Shown: one piece after another, positions 8,979 through 17,382 of the stretch
Numbering within the stretch: position 1 is the first letter of the stretch
Layout: the number at the start of each line of letters is the position of its first letter
Origin: Exilispira sp964581895
Lineage (GTDB): Bacteria > Spirochaetota > JAAYUW01
Assembly (NCBI GenBank): GCA_964581895.1
Contig: CAZOPR010000006.1
Location: forward strand, 62,001-126,000
DNA length: 64,000 nt
Direction: 5' to 3'
Notes under the pieces: model-generated
Databases searched by the model: none
Seen by the model: the letters and a program-made list of their open reading frames with translations, nothing else
Told to the model about the DNA's origin: nothing
Position numbers and translations under genes: made by a program

Positions 8979-9647
8979 ATGAAAAAAAAGTCTTTTATGT
9001 TGGTCAGTTTATTGATTATTATTTTTATTGCTTTTTTTAGTGCTTCATCCTGTGCTTCTTCAGACTCATCAACAAAGCAGACAAAAGAGATACCTTTTGT
9101 TCAGGTAGGGGCAATTTCTGATGTACTAAATGCAAATTTTACAGATCTTACCGATCTTTTTGGCGCTAATGAAGCCATAGGAGATAATGAGATCCCTAAA
9201 ATACCAGAGATTGATATTATAAGTGTGAGTGCAGCAGATGATAAAGATAACATACGATTTGATATCTATCATAGTGCACCAATTTCTTTGAAGGATGATA
9301 TATTTTTTGGTTTTGTTCAATACTGGTCTGATGGTTATGATATCTATATGTATTTTCCTTTAACCAATGAGTTATATCTTACTCTATATGATAAAAATAG
9401 TAAACCTATTAAGTCTGTAAATTTAGACCTTGAAAAGGCAAAAGTTACACTAATACCATGGTCTTTAGCTGAAAAAAACCCTGTTAATGTTGCAAGCATA
9501 ATATTGAATAAATCTTTACATTGGGGTATAAAACCTGGCTCACCTGCTTCATTAATTGTTCGTTTTGTTGCTGGAGTATATATAAAAGATAAAGGTATAT
9601 ATAACTCCGATATGACTCCAACTATAAAAATTGAATTTAATTATTAA
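8979..9647 (+). CDS. Putative exported lipoprotein of unknown function
   Basis: The 222-residue product begins with a Lys-rich n-region (MKKKS), a hydrophobic core and a lipobox-like SASSC at about residue 25, so it is probably a lipoprotein. The mature part has no family I recognise. It alternates hydrophobic and polar residues in a way that suggests beta structure, with DDIFFGFVQYWSDGYDIYMY near the middle. The frame is open upstream to 8943, but AAAGGAG sits eight bases before the ATG at 8979 and the lipobox spacing fits this start. It has its own promoter and is followed at once by a strong terminator, so it is probably monocistronic. Confidence 0.75.
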   Translation: MKKKSFMLVSLLIIIFIAFFSASSCASSDSSTKQTKEIPFVQVGAISDVLNANFTDLTDLFGANEAIGDNEIPKIPEIDIISVSAADDKDNIRFDIYHSAPISLKDDIFFGFVQYWSDGYDIYMYFPLTNELYLTLYDKNSKPIKSVNLDLEKAKVTLIPWSLAEKNPVNVASIILNKSLHWGIKPGSPASLIVRFVAGVYIKDKGIYNSDMTPTIKIEFNY

Positions 9648-9690
9648 TTAAAAAAGGGTTGCCTTGAAAAAAGGCAACCCTTTTTTAATT
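9646..9690. terminator. Perfect 20-bp hairpin terminator, usable in both directions
   Basis: Arms 9646-9665 and 9671-9690 are perfectly complementary around a five-base GAAAA loop. The GC core is GGGTTGCCTT/AAGGCAACCC flanked by A6 and T6. The stem includes the last two bases of the lipoprotein stop codon. It follows the lipoprotein gene; the leftward channel gene ends about 100 bases further right, so it could also stop transcription from that side. Confidence 0.92.
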
Positions 9691-9720
9691 TGAGAAAAAA
9701 AGAAAGAATAGGGTAAAGTA

Positions 9721-9767
9721 AATATTACAGTAAGGAAAATATTACAGTAAGGGAAATATTGCAAGGG
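9721..9767. repeat. 17-bp tandem repeat, about 2.7 copies
   Basis: AATATTACAGTAAGG starts at 9721 and again at 9738. A degenerate third copy (AATATTGCAAGGG) starts at 9755. It lies between two gene ends and has no evident function. Confidence 0.8.
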
Positions 9768-9788
9768 AAGATTTTATTTTTTATTTTC

Positions 9789-10745
9789 CTATTCTTCAGT
9801 TTTTTTATCTATAAATAATTTACCGTCTATTAATTTCATAAGAGTGATTATAAGCAAGCCAAGTGTTATCAAATTCAACAAAATAATAAGTCCAATGTCA
9901 AACCATCTTAAGAAAGTCCAGACACCAGACATAAATAAAGTTGCAATTGAAAAAGCAGCTAATGGGAATGTGTATGCCCACCAGGAAAGGTCAAATTTGA
10001 TTTTGAAAAAGAAATCTATCAGGAAAAGCAAAAGTATAAAGAAAAAGAAGGCGCTGCAGTAAAAGAAAATAACAGTTGGATTTCTTTGACCTGTTAGTTG
10101 GTAGTATGCAAGTGCTGCGATGGAAGAAGGTGCGATAAAGATCAATAAAGTTGGTACAAGTTTATCTACTAAAGGATGATGGAATATAAGTCTGTAAATC
10201 AATATTGGAAGCAGAATAATATAGAATAATATTGCACTTGAAAAGAAGAACCATTCAACATAAACAGGAAAAATCTGATGGGCAAAAACTGGAATCAAAA
10301 GATTTCCAACAACTGGAATAAACCATGATGGATTCATATGATGAATTTCATATTTTGTTTGTCTAATCCATTGAGAAATAATTAAAAACGAAAAAAGCAG
10401 TTGTAAAAATGTACCAATTAAAACTAAAATAAGTGCAAATTGAGCAGAAAATGTTCTAAAACCCTGACCTATTAGTAGAATAGATACGCTTATTGTTGAG
10501 AAAAAATTTACTGAAACTGGATTTAAGAATTCTTCTTTTACTTCCTTAAAAGTAAAAATTATCTTCAATAAATAGACTAAAAATATTATTATAAAGATGC
10601 AAAAACCTATTCCAAACCAGGCTCTATTGATCCATAGGTTTTTTTGAAATACCTTTTGAGCCATTTCTGTGGCAATACTTACACCAATTATACCCATAAC
10701 TACAGAAAATACCGATATAGGAAAGTTTTTAAGAAAATTCTTCAT
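9789..10745 (-). CDS. TehA/SLAC1-family anion channel or transporter (TDT family)
   Basis: The 318-residue integral membrane protein has about ten hydrophobic segments, the SLAC1/TehA design. Family-like segments are NFPISVFSVVMGIIG near the start, MNPSWFIPVVGNLLIPV around residue 140, FIAPSSIAALAYYQ, and WWAYTFPLAAFSIAT near 265. Relatives move small anions, dicarboxylates or tellurite; the substrate cannot be predicted. AGGGGG lies four bases before the ATG. It is a single gene, with hflX upstream on the same strand about 200 bases away. Confidence 0.88.
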   Translation of the reverse strand: MKNFLKNFPISVFSVVMGIIGVSIATEMAQKVFQKNLWINRAWFGIGFCIFIIIFLVYLLKIIFTFKEVKEEFLNPVSVNFFSTISVSILLIGQGFRTFSAQFALILVLIGTFLQLLFSFLIISQWIRQTKYEIHHMNPSWFIPVVGNLLIPVFAHQIFPVYVEWFFFSSAILFYIILLPILIYRLIFHHPLVDKLVPTLLIFIAPSSIAALAYYQLTGQRNPTVIFFYCSAFFFFILLLFLIDFFFKIKFDLSWWAYTFPLAAFSIATLFMSGVWTFLRWFDIGLIILLNLITLGLLIITLMKLIDGKLFIDKKTEE

Positions 10746-10941
10746 CTAACCCCCTTTTTTAATTGCAATATAATATAAAAAAGAAATAAAAATATAAAAA
10801 TTTACTTTTATAAAGTCTTTTCTAAGCCTTTTCTGAATAACATAAAAAGGCATAAAAATAAGAAAAACTTAATTTTTTATTATCTTTTCTAATTGCAATA
10901 TAATTAAAAAGACAATAACAACAAAATGATAAAAGTCAAAG

Positions 10942-12054
10942 TTAAGAAATAGATTTTAAGTAAGATAAAAGTAAATCTATGCCTTGCTTTGTCTTTGTTG
11001 ATATATAGAAGACTTTTTTATCACTATCCTTAAAAGTAAAATCATTTGTCATCTTAAAATTTTCAAGTTCATTTTCAGATAATAGGTCTATTTTATTAAA
11101 TATAATTATTTTATTTATCTTTTCGCATTTCAGTTTATTTAGCATATCTTCAACTATTTCTATATGTTCTTTGTAAAAAGAAGAGGATGAATCAACAACA
11201 ATGCCTATTAAAGAAGAATACTTTATTTCAAGTAATGTTGTCTTAAAAGACTCTACAAGATGTATAGGCAATTGCCTTATAAAACCAATTGTATCTGAAA
11301 CAATAATTTTTTTTCCATTTTCTAAAAATAATTGCCTACTTTTAACATTAACAGTTGTGAAAAGAGCATTATCTGAATATTGGTTTGCTTTAGTCAAAAG
11401 ATTTAAAAGCGAGGTTTTCCCTGCATTAGTATAGCCAACAAGAGAAAAAATAAACTTATCCTCTCTGTTTTTCACCTGTAATACAAGATTTTTTTCTATT
11501 TTTTTCAGCTCTTCCTCTAACTGTTTTATCTTTTTTGAGATAGTTCTTCGATCTACTTCAAGTTTTGTCTCTCCAGGTCCTTTTAATCCTATACCACCTC
11601 TTATTCTGTCAAAATTTTCATAAGAACCTGCAAGTCTTGATTTCATATATTTTAGGTTTGCAAGTTCAAGTTGAATTTTTGCAGGTTTGGAACTTGCCCT
11701 TGCTAAAAATATCTGGTATATAAGCTGAGTCTTAGTTATGATTTTTCTTTTTAAAATTTGTTCACAATTCCTTATCTGTGTAGGGGAAAAATCAATATTA
11801 AAGACAATGACAAACTTATCTTCATTTGAGTTTTGCTCATTATACTGCTCGATATATTGATTTATCTGTTCGATTTTACCTTTTGTAAAAAATGTCTTAG
11901 GGTTTATATTCTTGTATTTTATAATAATTCTTTCAGTATTTATGATTTCTATACCAGCGCTTTCGGATAATAGCCTCATCTCATCATCTATTTCAAAAGA
12001 ACTGTTTATATTAAAATCTTTATTGTCAAAAACAGAAACAAGCAAACCTTTCAT
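10942..12054 (-). CDS. hflX: Ribosome-associated GTPase HflX
   Basis: HflX binds the 50S subunit and splits stalled or stressed ribosomes. The 370-residue product has the glycine-rich signature GGIGLKGPGETKLE (about 153-166), a coiled-coil linker, and a G domain with G1 GYTNAGKTS (207-215), G3 DTIG and G4 NKID. The N-terminal nucleotide-binding-like domain is shorter and more divergent than in E. coli. AAGGA lies nine bases before the ATG. No hfq or miaA neighbour is present. Confidence 0.94.
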   Translation of the reverse strand: MKGLLVSVFDNKDFNINSSFEIDDEMRLLSESAGIEIINTERIIIKYKNINPKTFFTKGKIEQINQYIEQYNEQNSNEDKFVIVFNIDFSPTQIRNCEQILKRKIITKTQLIYQIFLARASSKPAKIQLELANLKYMKSRLAGSYENFDRIRGGIGLKGPGETKLEVDRRTISKKIKQLEEELKKIEKNLVLQVKNREDKFIFSLVGYTNAGKTSLLNLLTKANQYSDNALFTTVNVKSRQLFLENGKKIIVSDTIGFIRQLPIHLVESFKTTLLEIKYSSLIGIVVDSSSSFYKEHIEIVEDMLNKLKCEKINKIIIFNKIDLLSENELENFKMTNDFTFKDSDKKVFYISTKTKQGIDLLLSYLKSIS

Positions 12055-12171
12055 AAAATAATCCTTGACTATAAATTTTTATTACTACTAAAAATCAAAA
12101 ATAATTTAATAAAAATCAAAAAAAATCATATAATGGAATCATATACTGGATATTAAGATTTAATGAATTTA

Positions 12172-12201
12172 TTGCAATAAAAATTGATTATTGCTTATAA
12201 T
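12172..12201 (+). promoter_or_regulatory. Promoter of the pseudouridine synthase gene
   Basis: TTGCAA (12172-12177), 18 bases, TATAAT (12196-12201). The predicted start is near 12208, which leaves a sensible leader only if translation begins at the ATG at 12234. Confidence 0.55.
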
Positions 12202-12233
12202 TTAGGAAGATGTATTTTTTTGGAGTAAAGATT

Positions 12234-13322
12234 ATGAAAACAATTGAAATAGACGAAAGTTATAGTGGAAAAAGGCTGGATAGATTTTTAACGGCTTATT
12301 TTAAGAATTGTTCTAAAAATTTTATCTATAAACTTTTAAGGTTAAAAAAGATAAAAGTAAATGGCAAAAAAGTTGATCCTAAGTACATTTTAAATAAAAA
12401 TGATATTATTCAGTTTTTTGTTTCTGAGCAACAATTTTCATCTATGCTTAAAACAGAAGAGAAAAATGAAGTTGATGAATATTTCTTAAAAGTTGTATAT
12501 GAGGATGAGCAAACTTTGATAGTTCAAAAGCCAGTTGATACTGTGGTTATAGAAGATGAAGAAGAGAAAAAATGGGTTTTAACCAATTTTGTAAGGGCAT
12601 ATCTTGAAGATAAGAAAATAGAAGATAAAAACATAGAAGGCAAAAAAATATTAGATAATATAGGTGAAATAGAAAATACAGATGATAAAAAAATAGAAAA
12701 TCTGATAAATTTTAAGCCTTCACCAGTTCATAGAATAGATAGAAATACAAATGGACTTGTGATTTTCGCTAAAAGTTACAACTCTTTTGTTGATTTAACT
12801 GAAATATTTAAGAAAAGAAGGATTGAGAAAGAATATCTTGCCATTGTCAGCGGTAGATTAATGGTTGCTAAAAGAGTTGAAATAAAAATAAACAAAGATG
12901 AAAAAGAAAATATAGTAAAAATCGATGATAATAATGATAATTCTATTTCAAAAACTGCAATTACAAATATTGAACCAATCTTAGTAACAGAAGAAGCAAC
13001 ATTGGTGCGAGCAACAATCGAAACAGGGCGAACTCATCAAATAAGAGTTACACTTTCTAATGCTGGACATCCTATTGTAAATGATAGTAAATATGGTCAA
13101 AAAAAACAGTACAACAATTTTTCACAAAAATATAATCTTGATAAAATGCTTCTTTTAGCATACAGCATAAGATTTGATGAAAATTTACCTTCATCAATAG
13201 CTAAACTTAATGGATTAAGAATCTGTGCAACTATCCCGGATTATTTTGAGGATATTTTAAGAAAACATTTTAATCTTTCAATTTATAAACTTGAAGAACT
13301 TTTGCAAAATTTACGAAAATAA
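12234..13322 (+). CDS. RluC/RluD-type rRNA or tRNA pseudouridine synthase
   Basis: The enzyme isomerises uridine to pseudouridine in structured RNA. The 362-residue product has an N-terminal S4 RNA-binding domain (about 8-60) and a RluA-family catalytic domain with the catalytic Asp (about residue 169) in VHRIDRNTNGLVIF, and GRTHQIRVTLSNAGHPIVND near 270. Between strands of the catalytic domain there is a low-complexity Lys/Asp/Glu/Ile insertion (about 112-155), read from an A-rich stretch. The frame is open to 12210, but GGAG eight bases before 12234 and the upstream promoter favour the ATG at 12234. Target site not predictable: RluC or RluD. Confidence 0.92.
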   Translation: MKTIEIDESYSGKRLDRFLTAYFKNCSKNFIYKLLRLKKIKVNGKKVDPKYILNKNDIIQFFVSEQQFSSMLKTEEKNEVDEYFLKVVYEDEQTLIVQKPVDTVVIEDEEEKKWVLTNFVRAYLEDKKIEDKNIEGKKILDNIGEIENTDDKKIENLINFKPSPVHRIDRNTNGLVIFAKSYNSFVDLTEIFKKRRIEKEYLAIVSGRLMVAKRVEIKINKDEKENIVKIDDNNDNSISKTAITNIEPILVTEEATLVRATIETGRTHQIRVTLSNAGHPIVNDSKYGQKKQYNNFSQKYNLDKMLLLAYSIRFDENLPSSIAKLNGLRICATIPDYFEDILRKHFNLSIYKLEELLQNLRK

Positions 13323-13388
13323 ATAATAGAAATAAAAAAAATGAATTTTTTGCAAAACGAACTATATTAAAATTAAGAGGTAATAATT

Positions 13389-14480
13389 ATGAAAATTAAA
13401 GATAGTTCTTCCAAAGTATTTTTAATAGGTTTAATTTTTATCATTTTTTCTGTTTTCTTTATTTTTCCGATAAATATTTTTGCAGCATCACTTGATATCC
13501 CTTATTTTATAACTATTTTTGCTATAGATAGTAACTTTCAAAGCACTCCAATTGCTTACTTCGATTTTATGTTGAAAGGTGGACTGAAAACAAATATAAA
13601 TTTAAGTTTTTCATTTTTTTATAGTGACTCTTTGATATTTAATGTAGAGGATACAGATAACAGTCCTCATCAAATAGTTCCAACTTTTTATTTAAAGGCT
13701 TTGAATGCAACAATAAATAATCTTTTTGGATTTTTAGATTTTTCTTTATTTATGAATGATTTTAGAAATGCAGGTGATGGTGGTTCTTATAATACTTTTT
13801 ATTATTCAATGGATGCTAACAAAACATTTGAAAGTGTTTATAAAATTTCTGGATATGGCGTTGCATTGAAAGCAACATTTTTGAATAAGATGTTATCTTT
13901 TTCTTTATTTGGATATCAACCAACAACTTCCTTGGTTGGTGCTTCAAAAATAGATAGTCTTGATCTTGCCATTGATTTAAATCTTGAGGATTTAAGTATA
14001 TCTGTTTTTGCTGGAACTGAAGCTTTTGTAAAATATAGATGGGCTGTATCTATTTTTTTTGAAAAAAAGATATTTAGCCTTTTACTAACTACTGGAATAG
14101 AGGATACAAGCACATACGATGATTTAATGAGTCTTTATCTACTTTTTGAACAAAATTTTTTAATAGAAAATTTTTACGAGTCTTTTAGTGTTTTCTCTAA
14201 ACCTGAAATCTACAACGGACAAAGTTTAACAACTGGTGGAGAAAATACTGGGATTTTATTAAGGATTGATCTTGGATACAAAGATAAGTACAACTCATTT
14301 TTTGCAGGTCTTTTCACATCTTTGGAACTTAGAAACTATAATCTTTATAGCTTAAATGCATCTCCTTATGTAAAGTTGCTTTCAAGTGGAATATTATGGC
14401 GTATTGATGTTACATTTAATTTACTGGATCTTTCAACTATATTTTCAGTGATCAAGCTTTCATTTGAAACAGCATTTTAA
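13389..14480 (+). CDS. Putative outer-membrane beta-barrel protein, unknown family
   Basis: The 363-residue product begins with a hydrophobic signal sequence ending near NIFA|AS (about residue 29). The rest is rich in alternating hydrophobic/polar segments with Tyr, Phe and Ser and no long hydrophobic helix, and the last residue is Phe. This is the usual pattern of a barrel inserted by BamA. I do not recognise a named family. GAGG about nine bases before the ATG supports the start. It follows the pseudouridine synthase by 66 bases on the same strand and is convergent with the ABC permease gene, 12 bases away. Confidence 0.65.
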   Translation: MKIKDSSSKVFLIGLIFIIFSVFFIFPINIFAASLDIPYFITIFAIDSNFQSTPIAYFDFMLKGGLKTNINLSFSFFYSDSLIFNVEDTDNSPHQIVPTFYLKALNATINNLFGFLDFSLFMNDFRNAGDGGSYNTFYYSMDANKTFESVYKISGYGVALKATFLNKMLSFSLFGYQPTTSLVGASKIDSLDLAIDLNLEDLSISVFAGTEAFVKYRWAVSIFFEKKIFSLLLTTGIEDTSTYDDLMSLYLLFEQNFLIENFYESFSVFSKPEIYNGQSLTTGGENTGILLRIDLGYKDKYNSFFAGLFTSLELRNYNLYSLNASPYVKLLSSGILWRIDVTFNLLDLSTIFSVIKLSFETAF

Positions 14481-14492
14481 TAATTTTTAATT

Positions 14493-15626
14493 TTAATCTA
14501 CTGTTTTTCTAATAAACAAAACTGCCAAAAAATAATAAAATAAACAGAAAAAGCATAAAACTACAAAGTTTGGCAATACTTGTAAAAAACCATTTTCTTT
14601 TGTAATTATACCTCTTATTGCTTCAATAGTAAAAGAGGTAGGAAACAGATAAGATAAGATTTTACCTATTAGTGGAAGGGAAGAGGTTGGCCAAAAAATA
14701 CCTGAAATTAATAAAGATATAAGCATAATTATCACTGCTATTTGAAAACTTCTAATAGAGCTTGAAGAAATATTACCAAGCAAAATTCCTAAAAGGTTTC
14801 CACTTATAGAAAGAAAAAGCATAAAAATTAAAATAAAAAGAAGTGAGATAGAAAGAATTCCCTTGAAGATGATGATGTAGATAGATAGCAAAATAACTAT
14901 CTGAATAAAGTTTATAAAAAGATATCCAATAAAATAGCCAGTCAATATTTCGAAAGGGGACATTGAACAACTAATAATACTTTGCAAAAGACCTGTCACC
15001 TTTTCATTTGAAATAAGTGAAAGTGAAAATAAAAGAGAAAGAACAAAAATTGAAAACCCTATAATGGCAGAATTCCAGAAGTCTTGATTACTTATATTTC
15101 TATTAAAAAATAAACCTTTTGATGCTACCAGGGCAGGTTCAATACCAAAAGATTGTGAAAGTTTAATGATACTTTTTTCAAGTCCTTCAGATATAATGGA
15201 AGATTTTAATTTGTCTGTTTCATCATTGTATAAAATCACTTCAGCTGGCTTTTCAACAGGTATGCCAGAAAGTTTGATAAATACAGTTTCATCAAGATTC
15301 TCTGGAAATACGATAATGCTATCAATTTTATTTTTCTTAAAATCATCTTTTGCATTTTCAAGAGAATTGTATTTTAAAATATTCGCCTTTTTAATATTTT
15401 CTTTCAAAAGATTTTCCAAAGAAGCCACAATATTTAGTTGCCTTACCAGACTTTTATCAAGGTCTACTACCGCTATTTTAATATCACCAATTTCTGGTTT
15501 ATATGTAACTGAAAAGACTAAAATTAATATCAAAGGAGCTAATATTGCGATTATCAGTAATTTCGGATCTCTAAAAAAATTTATCAATATTCTTTGAGAA
15601 ATTCCAAAAATTTTATACCATCTCAT
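14493..15626 (-). CDS. ABC-2 type transporter permease
   Basis: The 377-residue membrane protein has one N-terminal transmembrane segment (about 20-42), a large extracytoplasmic domain (to about 185) with DIKIAVVDLDKSLVRQ, and five more segments in the C-terminal half. This is the ABC-2/YhhJ-type layout used for drug or lipid export. It is 44 bases downstream of the degenerate ATPase gene, so the two probably form one exporter. AAGAAGGG lies five bases before the ATG. Confidence 0.88.
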   Translation of the reverse strand: MRWYKIFGISQRILINFFRDPKLLIIAILAPLILILVFSVTYKPEIGDIKIAVVDLDKSLVRQLNIVASLENLLKENIKKANILKYNSLENAKDDFKKNKIDSIIVFPENLDETVFIKLSGIPVEKPAEVILYNDETDKLKSSIISEGLEKSIIKLSQSFGIEPALVASKGLFFNRNISNQDFWNSAIIGFSIFVLSLLFSLSLISNEKVTGLLQSIISCSMSPFEILTGYFIGYLFINFIQIVILLSIYIIIFKGILSISLLFILIFMLFLSISGNLLGILLGNISSSSIRSFQIAVIIMLISLLISGIFWPTSSLPLIGKILSYLFPTSFTIEAIRGIITKENGFLQVLPNFVVLCFFCLFYYFLAVLFIRKTVD

Positions 15627-15645
15627 AAAAACCCTTCTTATATAT

Positions 15646-15680
15646 TAAATTATTATTGAAGTATAAATTATTATTGAAGT
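15646..15680. repeat. 18-bp tandem duplication over an ABC ATPase stop codon
   Basis: TAAATTATTATTGAAGT occurs at 15646-15662 and 15664-15680. The right copy holds the last codons and stop of the ATPase gene (minus strand); the left copy repeats the gene end as non-coding spacer before the permease gene. Confidence 0.85.
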
Positions 15681-16384
15681 CTAAGTATCGCTTCATCAAG
15701 AGTCTTGGAATTTGTAAGTTTCAATATGGCTGAAGGTTTTTCTTCTATTAATTCTTTTCCTCTTGATAAAATAAGTATCTTATCGCAGATGTTGGCATCA
15801 TTTATATTTGATGAAGTAAATAATACAGTATTTCCTTGTTCTTTCTGATAATATAATTGTTGAATAATAAATTGAGATAAAGGAAGGGACATTCCACCAA
15901 GTGGGTCATCAAGAATTAAAAAAGATGGACAATGAACGAGGCAGCAGATAAATGAAGCCATAACTTGCTGGTCAAAAGTTAGATCTTTAATTTTTGTTTT
16001 TTTTAAGTTTTTAAGGTTTGTAATACTTAAAAGCTCTTCGGATTTCCAGTCTATTTGAGCCTTTGTCATCCCATAATTTCTTCCAAAAAAGTAAAGATTT
16101 TCCTCTAAAGTTAATAAAGGGAAAATTTTTCTTTGTTTTGGGATATATCCAACGAATCTTAGTATTGAAAAATCTGGCATTTTTTTATCAAGAAGAGTGA
16201 TTTCCCCATTTTTTACTTTTTTAAGACCCATTATTGCATTAAGGATATCTGTTTTTCCTGAACCAGTTGGAGCAAAAATCCCATATATGCTTTGTTTTTC
16301 AACTGAAAAGGATAACATGGACAACAAATCTTTTTTCCCTGATTTAATAGAGAGATTATCAACTTTTAGTGCTAAGATTGCCAT
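15671..16384 (-). CDS. ABC transporter ATP-binding protein with degenerate catalytic motifs
   Basis: The 237-residue protein is colinear with ABC exporter ATPases. It keeps Walker A APTGSGKT (38-45), a Q-loop (YIPKQRK) and Walker B LILDDP. Three catalytic features deviate. The LSGGQ signature is LTFDQQ (about 135-140), the catalytic Glu after Walker B is Asp (D160), and the switch His is Asn (N193 in TSSNINDA). Family rules predict weak or no hydrolysis, or dependence on a partner ATPase, but none is encoded beside it. The ABC-2 permease follows immediately. GGAG lies six bases before the ATG. Confidence 0.85.
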   Translation of the reverse strand: MAILALKVDNLSIKSGKKDLLSMLSFSVEKQSIYGIFAPTGSGKTDILNAIMGLKKVKNGEITLLDKKMPDFSILRFVGYIPKQRKIFPLLTLEENLYFFGRNYGMTKAQIDWKSEELLSITNLKNLKKTKIKDLTFDQQVMASFICCLVHCPSFLILDDPLGGMSLPLSQFIIQQLYYQKEQGNTVLFTSSNINDANICDKILILSRGKELIEEKPSAILKLTNSKTLDEAILRLQ

Positions 16385-16416
16385 ATATGCTCCAGAGTAA
16401 ATTTTTTTCTAAAATA

Positions 16417-16445
16417 AGAATCACTCAGAATATTTATTTTGTCAA
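16417..16445 (-). promoter_or_regulatory. Promoter of the ABC exporter operon
   Basis: Minus strand: TTGACA (16440-16445), 17 bases, GATTCT (16417-16422). The predicted start is about 25-30 bases before the ATPase ATG. The -35 is perfect; the -10 is a moderate match. Confidence 0.5.
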
Positions 16446-16569
16446 TAAAGATTTGAATATGTTGAAAAAAAAAGAAAATTTTATTTAATTAGCTAATAAA
16501 TTATTATCATATTATTTTGATAATATTAGAAAAATATGATGAGAAAATTATGATGGGGTATATTAAAAT

Positions 16570-17382
16570 ATGACTGTCCAGCATAAAAAAGATGGAAGAA
16601 GATATTCTGCAATGATAAAAAAGGCAGGGTTTGATATCATTGCCTTTTTAAAAAATGCTTTTGAAGAAAAAAATTTCTGGGTAATTTTTAGAATTCTTTT
16701 AGTTACATTATGGCTTGGATGGAGCATTCCTTTTGGATTTATACTACAAAATTTCAGGTTTTTCAAAAAATTTGGCTCTAACGAAATGAGAAAATGGGGG
16801 AAAAGATGTCTTAAAATAGCAAATGTAAAATGTGAAGTTGTCTTTGAAAAAGAGCTTGAACCTGAAGATACCTATATGTTTGCTTCAAATCATACCTCTC
16901 CATTTGATATTCCTATTCTTTCTGCCACAATACCTTATCCTGCTGCTTATATTGCAAATAAAGAGTTTACCTCTTTTTTTGTCACAAATTATTGGGTTAA
17001 ATCACTTGGTGGTGTTATGGTAGATAAAAAAAGTAGAGCAGGATTAGTTATGGCATATAAGTCTATTTGCAATAGCTTAAAAAAGGGGAATTCACTGATA
17101 ATTTTTCCAGAATCTGTTATGAGTCCAGATGGTAAGGTAAGAGAATTTAAAAAGGGCGGACTTGCAGCAGCAGTTGCTGCAAAAGTTAAAATAGTACCAA
17201 TCTATATTTACAATGCTCCTTCGATCATAAAACCTGGTGAAATGCATGTTCATAAAAATGTAAGTATTAAAGTTTACTTTCTTTCTCCGATTGATACTTC
17301 TACTATGACTGATGAAGAGAAAAGTAAAATAGACTTAATTGTCTATGAAAGATTAAAAAAGCTAGAAGAAAGCTTAAAATAG
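16570..17382 (+). CDS. plsC: 1-acyl-sn-glycerol-3-phosphate acyltransferase (PlsC family)
   Basis: PlsC-type enzymes acylate lysophosphatidate to phosphatidate at the inner membrane. The 270-residue product has one membrane segment (about 38-58), the catalytic NHTSPFD (HX4D) motif near residue 108, GGVMVDK with the conserved basic region, IIFPESVMSPDG (the FPEG-like block, here FPES), and VPIYIYNAP. Only weak G-rich sequence lies before the ATG, so a start at a later Met (about codon 16) cannot be excluded. Its end overlaps the convergent YjgR-type gene by nine bases. Confidence 0.88.
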   Translation: MTVQHKKDGRRYSAMIKKAGFDIIAFLKNAFEEKNFWVIFRILLVTLWLGWSIPFGFILQNFRFFKKFGSNEMRKWGKRCLKIANVKCEVVFEKELEPEDTYMFASNHTSPFDIPILSATIPYPAAYIANKEFTSFFVTNYWVKSLGGVMVDKKSRAGLVMAYKSICNSLKKGNSLIIFPESVMSPDGKVREFKKGGLAAAVAAKVKIVPIYIYNAPSIIKPGEMHVHKNVSIKVYFLSPIDTSTMTDEEKSKIDLIVYERLKKLEESLK

